64,000 nt of DNA, taken from assembly GCA_022712895.1 (NCBI GenBank), contig JAFLJS010000037.1, positions 62,001 to 126,000 on the forward strand, in the 5' to 3' direction. The notes under the pieces were generated by a model. It did no database searches. It was not told where the DNA came from and was given only the letters and a program-made list of their open reading frames with translations. The DNA is from Desulfocapsa sp. (GTDB lineage Bacteria; Desulfobacterota; Desulfobulbia; Desulfobulbales; Desulfocapsaceae). Positions 36,164 to 44,100 of this stretch are shown here, piece by piece (the first letter of the stretch is position 1; every line of letters starts with the position of its first letter). The position numbers were made by a program, and so were the translations under genes.

Positions 36164-37219
36164 TTACTCCTCGCGCCCTTCATCCACTCGTTTAATTCCT
36201 TCCATTAAGAGCATCATAAAATCCCCGATTTCTGCTGCTTTCATTTCGTCAGGGCTTAATCCTGTGGTAAAGGTGTAACGCCCTTCTTTTTCTTTCAGCA
36301 TGTCAAAAATTGCAGCCTGATTAGTCACATCGTGATACTGGGCATTGATTACACAGCCCTCACGGAAAGAGACTTTGGCGTTGCCATTGGGCAGCTCAAG
36401 AGAAAGAATGCCGGTTTTCTGGTTCATGTGAAAAATCTGGAAAAGCTCAGCCGGTGGCATTTCATGAATCCAGCCGCTCATGCACGCGTCAAATATTCTA
36501 GAGCGGTGACTATTGGATACGCTTAAACGTTGTACAAGAACCTTGGCCATAAACAGTTGAAGTTCTGGGATACGATCAATGAGTCGGCAGAAAGCATCAC
36601 CCGCGATGGATAACACCTCAGTTTCCTCTATGGTTTTGACATCTGCTCCAGCTACATCTTTTCCAAGATAGCTCATCTCACCACAAATATCACCGGGTTT
36701 GAGAGTGGCGATGACAAGCGAATTGTCACTGACCACAAGTTCACCGGAAAGAATGAGGTAGAGGTAGAGCGAACTCTGCCCTTTGGTGATAAGGGTCGCG
36801 TTAGCTGTTACTTTTTCCTTTCTAAAGCATCGAACTGCTGAAGCAATTTCAGTGTCTGGGATGGCCTTGATAAGGGGGTAATCTTGAATCTCTTTCAGGA
36901 GTGCGGCATCCTCGGAATCAAGGGGGCTGACAACGGCATCAATCAATCCTTCATCGTTTGCTTTTTCTTCTGAAATCTTGGTGAATTTAATAAGTCCACT
37001 GCACCCACTACAGTTATACACTTTGTCGTCATTATCGCTGTTTGCGTTATCAAGATACTCAAAAAGTAAATTCGTCATTTCTCTAACAAGAATAAGGCAA
37101 GTAGGCTTGTTTCCAGGGCAGGAAAGTGCTTTCTCTGAGAGGGTTAGCAACTCTCCTTTAGCGTAAAGGGGACAATTGTTGTCTACCGTGATTTTGAAAT
37201 AGAGTTTAAATGAATTCAT
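36164..37219 (-). CDS. Cyclic-nucleotide-binding + DUF4388 protein
   Basis: A 351-residue soluble protein. The N-terminal 100 residues carry four or more cysteines (NCPLYAKGE, SCPGNKPTC, YNCSGCSGL) that could bind a metal. A cNMP-binding beta-barrel follows (about 125-240, with YLYLILSGELVVSD and LKPGDICGEMSYLG), then a C-terminal DUF4388/PATAN-like domain (AELFQIFHMNQKTGILSLEL). Such proteins act in two-component or gliding/pilus signalling. The start at ATG 37219 is chosen, with GTG 37237 as the alternative; neither has a good ribosome-binding site. It is divergent from the E2-like gene. Confidence 0.8.
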   Translation of the reverse strand: MNSFKLYFKITVDNNCPLYAKGELLTLSEKALSCPGNKPTCLILVREMTNLLFEYLDNANSDNDDKVYNCSGCSGLIKFTKISEEKANDEGLIDAVVSPLDSEDAALLKEIQDYPLIKAIPDTEIASAVRCFRKEKVTANATLITKGQSSLYLYLILSGELVVSDNSLVIATLKPGDICGEMSYLGKDVAGADVKTIEETEVLSIAGDAFCRLIDRIPELQLFMAKVLVQRLSVSNSHRSRIFDACMSGWIHEMPPAELFQIFHMNQKTGILSLELPNGNAKVSFREGCVINAQYHDVTNQAAIFDMLKEKEGRYTFTTGLSPDEMKAAEIGDFMMLLMEGIKRVDEGREE

Positions 37220-37368
37220 TGCGCCATAATATATCACAAAACACGTACCGTTGTAGGAGAAAGTTTTTTTTTATCTTAAGATTAAAAAAAAATTTTGAAT
37301 TCCCAGAAGTTACTGCTATACTTCATCTATCTAACCCTACACACTAGTCTATTAGAAAATGATTTACT

Positions 37369-39798
37369 ATGAGCAAAACCACGAATCAACTCGAAGATGT
37401 TTTTCAAGAAGTCAGTGATTACTTTGCCTCCGTCTCAGGGGTGACTGTCACTCCCGGTGAGGGCTCTCCTCCTGAACAATATACCATTACATATAAATTG
37501 AGTGGTGTCTGCAAGGAAAATAATGGGGAGGTATACAGCTGTGATACTCATGTGATCTCCCTTTCTCTCCCTTTCGGGTTCCCTCACTTCCCGCCAAACT
37601 GCCTTCCGGAGAGTCCCACATTTCATCCCGATTTTGACTCATCTGCCATCTGCATTGGTGATGTGTGGGAGAAAGACAAATCCGTTGTTCAGTTGATCCT
37701 TCATATTGGTCGTATGGTTGCGGGTGAAACATTTTCTGAATCCAACGTATTTAATGAAGAGGCGGCAGAATGGTATAAAGCAAATAGTGATAAGTTGCCA
37801 TTTGACAGTGCAGATTTTCAACATATTTCGCCTCCTCTGGTAGAAGAGGATGACGAAGATTTTGATACCATTGATACGCTGGATGATGATGCCTTTGGCG
37901 AACCTTTTTCTCTGGAAACAGATGAGCCGCAAGAAGCGTCGGTGGATGTTGACCGTTTACAGCTCATGGCAAAGCAGAAACGCTTTAATACCCTTTACAG
38001 AGAGCTTGGTAAGATAACGAAACAGTTTCCAGGGCGTGAAACACTCGAAGCAGATACTCGGAATGCAATCGATATCAGTACAAACCTCTTCCGTGAAGGA
38101 GAAGAGCTGGAGTACCAGGGAAAACTAAGAGAAGCTCTGGAGAAATTTGACGCTATTGAAAACATGGTTTCTGATTACCCTCAGATTCAAGAAGCAAAGA
38201 GTAGAGTCCAGCAGGCGTTTGATCTTCTAGGCGATTGGGTGAATGGTGGGCCGGATTCCAGTGAGAATCTGATTGTAGAAGATACCTTTGTTGATTCAGC
38301 TGCCGTAACAGATAACGACGAGGCTATAGAAAATAGCGAAGGGAAGCGGACTTTTTTTGAAGATAAAAAGGCCGCAAGTAAGAAATGGATCGTTACGGCT
38401 CTGGGTCTTGGAGTCGTAGCCTTGTTTGTAACCTTGATTATTTCCTATTTTTCACTTAGTTCAAGCCTTGAGAAAGCAGAGCAGCGTTATGGAGAGTGCC
38501 AGGTTTTGCTGGACAAAAATAATTTTATTGTTGCCCAACGAAAATGTGAGGAAGCCCTGGTTCTGATTTCTGAAGTACGATTGGTCAAGCAGAATGCAAA
38601 AGAGCAGCTTACCGCTAAAATTCAGTCTATTCTCCAGTCACCTAAGCTCAAGCAAGGATTGGATGGCAAGGTGAAGTTCGAAGGGGTGTATATCACCAGA
38701 TCTGCCAAAGAGTTAATTATTACGTTTAAAGAGACAAAAACATATGGAGATGCATTCTTTGAAGAACAGCGCTGGGATGAAGCAGCGCTCAGCTATACAA
38801 AAGCCTTAATGACGGCAAAAAGTTCTGATGCCATAGACGATAGCTTGTTGGCAGAAATCAGGAAACGGATGCCGCGGGCGCAGTTTAATGGGATTATGCT
38901 GTCTGGTGAAAAGGCACTGGCAAGCTCAGACTGGTATGGAGCCACAGAGCATTTCGGCTCAGCCCTTCAGTTAGCCAAAGAAAACCCAAATGTTTTGCCT
39001 GAAGATATTACACAGCTGGAGTTGCTCTCAAATCAGGCTGAATTCAATGTGTTGCGTGATGAAGGGCATTCGGCTTTCAAGGCTGGTAACTGGGCTGTTG
39101 CACTAACACGTTATCAAGGTGCACTGGAATTGGTTAAGAAACTCGGTCTGGCAAAGTCGGATACTATAACCAGTCTTCGTGAAAATATTGTTAGAACAAA
39201 TATCTACATGGCAATTGAGAAGGGGAAGAAAGCATTTTCTGCCTCAAACTGGGATGAAGTTATTGGCCAGTATGAAAAGGCTATTGTTTTACTGGAGGAG
39301 AATTCGGAACTGTTAAGCAGTATTAACACCCAGGCAAGTGGTGAAAAGCTCTCCCGAATAATGCTCCATGCTGAAATTATTCAGGGTAAACAGTCGCTGG
39401 CTAAATTTCTGAAGGATGAAGGGCTTGAGCAGGCAGTGGGTAAGATGCAGGAAATTCATCAAATAATATCCCGTAGCAAGTTTGCTGATATTTCAGAATT
39501 TCGAATTCTTATGGATGAGTTAACTGTTGATATCGACGCAACCAGAGAGAAGATACAGATCCGTAAACAGTCGGCATACCTGACTGAAAATTACGAGAAA
39601 CTTTTTCTTGCGCATTATCCAGCTACATCAGGTTCGATACTGAGTTCTCCGAAGGTGGAATACCTTAAGAACGTAGGCAATAAACTGTTGTTCAGAATGC
39701 AGTGTACGGAAAAGGCCGGTGGCAGGCCCCTTCGTTTACAGATGGATTATCTCTATTCTCCTGCCAGTGGGACTTGGCAGTTCTATACTGGTAACTAG
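37369..39798 (+). CDS. Membrane protein with ubiquitin-E2-like domain and TPR-like repeats
   Basis: An 809-residue protein. Residues 1-140 match the E2 ubiquitin-conjugating fold: LPFGFPHFPPNCLP (the PxxYPxxPP-like motif), FHPDFD at 85-90 (HPN position, here HPD), SSAICIGDVW with the candidate catalytic Cys95 seven residues after HPD, and VFNEEAAEWYKAN at the C-terminal helices. An acidic linker (about 159-190), a helical region, a single transmembrane helix (about 340-362) and a C-terminal region with TPR-like repeats (for example WDEAALSYTKAL and WAVALTRYQGAL) follow. Topology would put the E2 part in the cytoplasm. No E1, JAB peptidase or ubiquitin-like protein is nearby. Whether it conjugates anything is unknown. 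Confidence 0.8.
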   Translation: MSKTTNQLEDVFQEVSDYFASVSGVTVTPGEGSPPEQYTITYKLSGVCKENNGEVYSCDTHVISLSLPFGFPHFPPNCLPESPTFHPDFDSSAICIGDVWEKDKSVVQLILHIGRMVAGETFSESNVFNEEAAEWYKANSDKLPFDSADFQHISPPLVEEDDEDFDTIDTLDDDAFGEPFSLETDEPQEASVDVDRLQLMAKQKRFNTLYRELGKITKQFPGRETLEADTRNAIDISTNLFREGEELEYQGKLREALEKFDAIENMVSDYPQIQEAKSRVQQAFDLLGDWVNGGPDSSENLIVEDTFVDSAAVTDNDEAIENSEGKRTFFEDKKAASKKWIVTALGLGVVALFVTLIISYFSLSSSLEKAEQRYGECQVLLDKNNFIVAQRKCEEALVLISEVRLVKQNAKEQLTAKIQSILQSPKLKQGLDGKVKFEGVYITRSAKELIITFKETKTYGDAFFEEQRWDEAALSYTKALMTAKSSDAIDDSLLAEIRKRMPRAQFNGIMLSGEKALASSDWYGATEHFGSALQLAKENPNVLPEDITQLELLSNQAEFNVLRDEGHSAFKAGNWAVALTRYQGALELVKKLGLAKSDTITSLRENIVRTNIYMAIEKGKKAFSASNWDEVIGQYEKAIVLLEENSELLSSINTQASGEKLSRIMLHAEIIQGKQSLAKFLKDEGLEQAVGKMQEIHQIISRSKFADISEFRILMDELTVDIDATREKIQIRKQSAYLTENYEKLFLAHYPATSGSILSSPKVEYLKNVGNKLLFRMQCTEKAGGRPLRLQMDYLYSPASGTWQFYTGN

Positions 39799-39862
39799 GA
39801 AACAAGCTTTCTGGAAATGCCCACCCTCAGAAAGGCTCCCTGGTCGTCATTGCATGGCTTTT

Positions 39863-40111
39863 TCAGTGGTGATGATGGTGGTGCCCGTGTGTGTCGTCTG
39901 TTGCAGCGCCGCCTGCGGCAGTAAGCGCTTTTTCCAGATACTTGCTCACTTCTTCCATGGCTGTAACAGCAGCCTTTAGATTAGCTTCCACCTCTTTGGC
40001 GCCATTTTCCTGGCCAGCAAGTGTCGCCCATTTGTTGCACTCTTCTGCGTGGCCACGATTGTGCTCAATCCAGTGGGGTAACAGTACCCGTAACTTTTCC
40101 AGTTCGTTCAT
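39863..40111 (-). CDS. Small protein with a natural C-terminal six-histidine tail
   Basis: An 82-residue protein starting at the ATG 40111, with AGGAG upstream. MNELEKLRVLLPHWIEHNRGHAEECNKW, cut here as LLPHWIEHN and HAEECNKW, is a His/Cys-rich segment, a helix follows, and the sequence ends THGHHHHHH. The tail and the neighbouring CooT suggest a nickel or cobalt store or carrier. It is the last gene of the kdsD-cooT-this operon, 22 nt after cooT. The tail would bind nickel resin, so it must not be confused with an engineered tag. Confidence 0.8.
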   Translation of the reverse strand: MNELEKLRVLLPHWIEHNRGHAEECNKWATLAGQENGAKEVEANLKAAVTAMEEVSKYLEKALTAAGGAATDDTHGHHHHHH

Positions 40112-40133
40112 GTTTGTTCTCCTGCTATGGAAA

Positions 40134-40319
40134 TTAACCCAGAATGACTTTGCCACCCAGGAAATCTATGGATTGCACGCTTACATTCGGAACAAATTTG
40201 GGATCTTCAAAAAAAGTGCTTACTTCAACCCCATTCTCTTTCACATCGAGTCGGGTAACGCTTTCCATTACCAACTCTTCCTGATCGTTCTCAGTTTTTA
40301 CAACGCTCATTTGACACAT
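40134..40319 (-). CDS. CooT-family nickel-binding protein
   Basis: A 61-residue protein starting MCQMSVV, where the second-residue cysteine is the CooT nickel ligand. The remaining small beta-fold (LVMESVTRLDVKENGVEV, SVQSIDFLGGKVIL) matches the CooT family, first known as a nickel accessory factor of CO dehydrogenase. No CO dehydrogenase lies in this window, so it probably serves another nickel enzyme. It is 9 nt after the KdsD-type gene, and no symbol is given because the pathway is not shown here. Confidence 0.85.
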   Translation of the reverse strand: MCQMSVVKTENDQEELVMESVTRLDVKENGVEVSTFFEDPKFVPNVSVQSIDFLGGKVILG

Positions 40320-40328
40320 GATTTCACC

Positions 40329-41300
40329 TTATACCAGAAGACGGAATTCACCCTTACCAAGTAAGTTGTGGAGGTGTAATATTCCAACCAGTTTTTTGTC
40401 CTCTCCAACAATGGGGAGGATTGTTATCTCATGTTGCTGCAGTATGCTCAAGGCATCAACTGCTTGAATATTTGCCTCACTTGAAACAGGATCAGCAGTC
40501 ATGAAATTCTCCACAGAGATAGTTGTGATATCTCTGGATTCTGCAACGGCACGTCGTACATCACCGTCTGTTATGATACCTAACAGTTTGTTTTTCTGGT
40601 CAATTATCAGGACAGCGCCAAGATTTTTACTGTTCAGCACTGTGACCGCATCTATTGCGAGGGTTCCTGCCAAAACACAGGGGATAGAGTCGCCCTGTTG
40701 CATCACTTCACTGACATTTACTTTTAACCGTTCACCAAGACTGCCGCCAGGGTGGTTTTTACGGAAATCGGTGGCTCGAAACTGTTTTCGGTTCAAAAGA
40801 ACAACGGCCAGGGCATCGCCCATGGCAAGGGTTGCTGTGGTGGAGGCTGTGGGGGCAAGGCCTAAGGGACATGCTTCTTTAGGCACATGGATATCAAGAA
40901 CTATATCACAGGCTCTGGCCAGAGCAGATGTTTTTCCGCCAGTCATGGCAATGATTGTGTTTCCCCTTTTTTTCAGGCTGATGAGCAGTGCATTCAGTTC
41001 TGTACTTTCGCCGGAGTAAGAGATGGCGAGAACCACATCCGAAGAAGCCACCATGCCAAGATCTCCATGCATGGCTTCAACGGGATGGAGAAAAAAGGAA
41101 GGAGTACCGGTGGAGTTAAGGGTTGCTGAAATCTTTTGACCGACTAGGCCTGATTTGCCGATTCCTGTAATCACTAGGCGACTGGGGCAGGTGAAAATAA
41201 TTTCCACAGCCTCATTAAACTCTTCTCCAATTCGGGAGCGAACAGCGGCTAAGCCCTGTTCTTCAATTTCAAGGACTTTCCTGGCTTCTTCTATTGACAT
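40329..41300 (-). CDS. Arabinose-5-phosphate isomerase (KpsF/GutQ/KdsD family)
   Basis: A 323-residue sugar isomerase. The N-terminal SIS domain contains VITGIGKSGLVGQKIS and LAISYSGESTELNALL; the central segment TLAMGDALAVVLLNRK is followed by two CBS domains (about 205-323). It converts ribulose 5-phosphate to arabinose 5-phosphate for Kdo in LPS, or is the kpsF/gutQ paralogue; KdsD cannot be told apart from these by motif. It heads an operon with cooT and the His6-tail gene. Confidence 0.93.
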   Translation of the reverse strand: MSIEEARKVLEIEEQGLAAVRSRIGEEFNEAVEIIFTCPSRLVITGIGKSGLVGQKISATLNSTGTPSFFLHPVEAMHGDLGMVASSDVVLAISYSGESTELNALLISLKKRGNTIIAMTGGKTSALARACDIVLDIHVPKEACPLGLAPTASTTATLAMGDALAVVLLNRKQFRATDFRKNHPGGSLGERLKVNVSEVMQQGDSIPCVLAGTLAIDAVTVLNSKNLGAVLIIDQKNKLLGIITDGDVRRAVAESRDITTISVENFMTADPVSSEANIQAVDALSILQQHEITILPIVGEDKKLVGILHLHNLLGKGEFRLLV

Positions 41301-41453
41301 GATTGCATTCCTTTGGTGGGCTGTGGTAACACCCTGTTCACTGCTAAAATATGAATTCTGTAATGTGTCGGCAACATATAAATGCTGTATAGTAATCTTA
41401 TGTATGATTTTATGGGTATCATAGTAAGCAAATATAATAGAGAACCCGTCAGG

Positions 41454-42599
41454 ATGTCATTAAAAAAACGTCTAAACAAAATCGTGTCATGTATCTGTTT
41501 GCTGATTTCTTTGTCGTTTGCCTGTAGTGCTGACGCTCTTGAACCACAGGAGATCCTTGTCCTCGCCAATGGTCAGGAAAGAGCCGGGGTGGCGCTGGCA
41601 CGTTTTTATATGCAGCAGCGAAACATTCCTCCTGAAAATCTATTGCTCATTCAAACTGCGGTCAATGAAGAGATTCCCCGTTATTATTATGACGATGAAA
41701 TAGCCGGGCCAGTACGCAATTTTTTGGCAGACAATCCTACCATCAGTTGTCTGCTCCTCTTTTACGGTATACCATTGCGAATCGACGGGCATGCGCTGAC
41801 AAATGAAAATCTTAAGGAGAAAAAGAGTCATGTCGCTCGTCGTCAACAAGATCCCATGGCTTCTGTTGATTCAGAGTTAAGCCTGGTACGAGTACCGGGG
41901 CATCCCATAGCAGGCTGGGTGCAAAACCCATATTTTCTGCAATTTCAAACACAAAAAACAGAATACAGAAAAGCACAGGTACTGATGGTTGCTCGGCTTG
42001 ACGGACCGGATGAGCAGACGGTGCGTCGTTTGATTGTTGACAGTATCGAGGTTGAAAAAAAAGGCCTGACTGGCACTGCCTATTTTGATGCTCGCTGGCC
42101 ACAACCGGAAAATACGAAAAAACTGCAGGGGTATGCATTATATGATAATGCTATTCATGAAGCGGCAAGAATCACGAAAAAAGTGGTGCCCACGATTATC
42201 GACGAGCAGTCGAGTTTGTTTCAGGCAGGCGATGCTGCCGATGCTATTCTCTATTGCGGCTGGTATAGCCATGCCAAATATGTAGATGCTTTTGACTGGC
42301 AACAGGGAGCAGTCGCTTACCATATTGCCAGTAGTGAATGTACCACACTTAAAAAAGAGGGAAGTCAGGTCTGGTGCAAGCGTCTACTGGAGGAAGGGGT
42401 GGCCGCCACCATCGGTCCGGTCGGAGAACCCTATGTGCAGGCATTTCCGTTTCCACAGCTTTTTTTCGGTCTGCTCCTCGATGGTGATTTTACTCTGGCT
42501 GAGGCATACTTTTTAAGCCTTCCGTATATCTCCTGGAAAATGGTGCTGATTGGTGATCCACTCTATCAACCGTTTCGGGCGCGTGGCATATTGCCCTAA
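41454..42599 (+). CDS. Exported TIGR03790-family protein of unknown function
   Basis: A 381-residue protein with a signal peptide (cleavage near ACSADA-LEPQ). The N-terminal IPPENLLLIQTAVNEEI and CLLLFYGIPLRID segments and the C-terminal KMVLIGDPLYQPF match the TIGR03790 family, whose role is unknown. The ATG at 41454 is chosen because it opens the signal peptide; upstream in-frame ATGs lack support and its ribosome-binding site is weak. Its stop overlaps the stop of the convergent selenoprotein gene by four bases. Confidence 0.8.
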   Translation: MSLKKRLNKIVSCICLLISLSFACSADALEPQEILVLANGQERAGVALARFYMQQRNIPPENLLLIQTAVNEEIPRYYYDDEIAGPVRNFLADNPTISCLLLFYGIPLRIDGHALTNENLKEKKSHVARRQQDPMASVDSELSLVRVPGHPIAGWVQNPYFLQFQTQKTEYRKAQVLMVARLDGPDEQTVRRLIVDSIEVEKKGLTGTAYFDARWPQPENTKKLQGYALYDNAIHEAARITKKVVPTIIDEQSSLFQAGDAADAILYCGWYSHAKYVDAFDWQQGAVAYHIASSECTTLKKEGSQVWCKRLLEEGVAATIGPVGEPYVQAFPFPQLFFGLLLDGDFTLAEAYFLSLPYISWKMVLIGDPLYQPFRARGILP

Positions 42600-43090
42600 A
42601 GCGGTTTCCTAGCATTGCCCAACCGTTTTTGTTCCTTCTCAAGAATTTCGCCAAGGATAAAAGCAAGATCGCCGATCAGCTGGATGCAATGCTTGCGACT
42701 GCTGTCGGGATTGGAATAATATTCTTTTACGGCATCCCGATCACTCCACTCCATGCCCGTGATCTCCTGGCAGGTGTTGCCGCCGAATGTCTCGGTGAGT
42801 TTGTCGAATTCCTTGGTGAGCCTGTGGCCAGCACTCCACATTCTGGGATTTTCTCTTTCCTTGAGGTTTCCTCTGCCGTGCAGGGTAGAAACTGCAGCCA
42901 CTGCGCCGAGAAGTGTCCCGCAAACTGATCCGGAACCGGCGATTCCACCAGCAAATGCACCCACGGCTTTGATGGTTTTTTCATCTTCCTGTTGTATCTT
43001 TTCCAGACCCACGGCCAGGATAGCTTGGCTTCAATGGAACCGTTTTTTGAAAAGATCCATCGCCTTTTCTCGCATATCTTCTGGAGTCAT
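42596..43090 (-). CDS. C_GCAxxG_C_C-family selenoprotein
   Basis: Reading through TGA at 43033-43031 gives a 164-residue protein: MTPEDMREKA then KKRFH-Sec20-SQAILAVGL. In the family the first conserved cysteine stands here. The others are C57 in GSGSVCGTLLGAV, C107 in GGNTCQEITG and C135 in RKHCIQLIG, so all four redox positions are kept. The family is linked to redox or electron-transfer clusters in anaerobes, but its function is not established. Reading from the TGA onward would leave only the V27 frame and lose the first redox position. It faces TIGR03790 and is divergent from tatD. Confidence 0.88.
42995..43022 (-). promoter_or_regulatory. Candidate SECIS for the C_GCAxxG_C_C selenoprotein
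   Basis: In the mRNA sense, GGCC pairs with GGTC around the three-base loop GTG, with flanking CC/GG beyond a T-T mismatch and a lower TAT/ATA. The loop starts 18 nt after the UGA. The stem is less regular than in the arg-cluster selenoprotein genes, so this is a weaker candidate. Confidence 0.4.
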
Positions 43091-43169
43091 GGTATTTTCC
43101 CTGTTGACTGGTCGTTTTTAAATTTAATTTTCTTTCGTCTCTTTTTACTCTTTCTGTGGGAAAATTCCA

Positions 43170-43928
43170 GTGATAGATACGCATTGTCATATTGATTTGC
43201 CAGTGTTTGCCGCTGTGTTTGAGAAAGTGCTAGCACGTGCTAGAAAGGCGGGTGTGACGGCTCAAGTGCTTCCTGGCGTTGTGCGTGCAGGTTGGCAAAG
43301 GATTTTACATCTGTCGGCTGTAGAGCAGGATCTTTTTCCAGCCATAGGTCTACACCCAATGTATTTATCCCAGCATGGGAAAAATGATCTTGAGGAGTTG
43401 AGGCGGCTGGCTTTATCTGGACATCTGGTAGCGATTGGTGAAATTGGGCTCGATTATTACCTGAAAGAAAACAATCGTTCCATGCAACAGGAACTTTTCG
43501 AAGCACAACTTGTCATTGCAGCAGAGGCAGATTTGCCGATATTGCTCCATGTACGAAAAGCCCACGATCAGGTGCAGGCTACTATTCGCCGGCTCAATTT
43601 TACTGGAGGTGGTATTGTTCATGCCTATAGTGGAAGTTTGCAACAAGCTGAACAATACGTAAGACTTGGATTTCTGATCAGTATCTGTGGTACCGTAACC
43701 TATGATCGTGCTTCCAGGATTCGAACAGTTGCAAAGACACTGCCCCTCACATCACTGGTTATTGAAACAGACTCCCCTGATATCCCGCCATCTGCTTACC
43801 ATGGAGAGTGCAATTACCCAGAGTATTTGCCTACGATTTTATCGGCTCTTGTCCGTTTGCGCGCTGAGCCCTACCAGCAGATAGCGGCGCAGATAGAAAA
43901 AAATAGTCGTGTTCTGCTTTTTCAATGA
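43170..43928 (+). CDS. tatD: TatD-family metal-dependent hydrolase
   Basis: A 252-residue TIM-barrel deoxyribonuclease. The metal ligands are in DTHCHIDLP, GEIGLDYY, HVRKAHDQ, HAYSGS and ETDSPDIPP, all intact. The start is GTG at 43170, placing DTHCHID close to the N terminus as in the family. TatD proteins cleave DNA in repair and degradation; they have no role in Tat export despite the name. Confidence 0.93.
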   Translation: MIDTHCHIDLPVFAAVFEKVLARARKAGVTAQVLPGVVRAGWQRILHLSAVEQDLFPAIGLHPMYLSQHGKNDLEELRRLALSGHLVAIGEIGLDYYLKENNRSMQQELFEAQLVIAAEADLPILLHVRKAHDQVQATIRRLNFTGGGIVHAYSGSLQQAEQYVRLGFLISICGTVTYDRASRIRTVAKTLPLTSLVIETDSPDIPPSAYHGECNYPEYLPTILSALVRLRAEPYQQIAAQIEKNSRVLLFQ

Positions 43929-44100
43929 GTTCAGTTTGTTTATTATAAGTTTTTGTGATAGTTCTGTTAAGCCCTACTGGGATATTTGCTTCAATCATTA
44001 CGTGACAAAGAATTTCATCTTGTGTAAAAATCCGTAGTTCCAACGGTAGTAAGCTATTCCCCCTAATACTATCTCTGACTTACAGGGAAAGGAGAACAAT

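Noticed and set aside
37238-37368. A shared operator between the cNMP and E2-like genes
   Set aside because: The spacer is AT-rich, but I see no convincing inverted repeat or promoter pair.
42596-43012. A shorter C_GCAxxG_C_C protein starting at the GTG of 43012
   Set aside because: It would omit the first redox position, which is read as Sec in the same frame just upstream.
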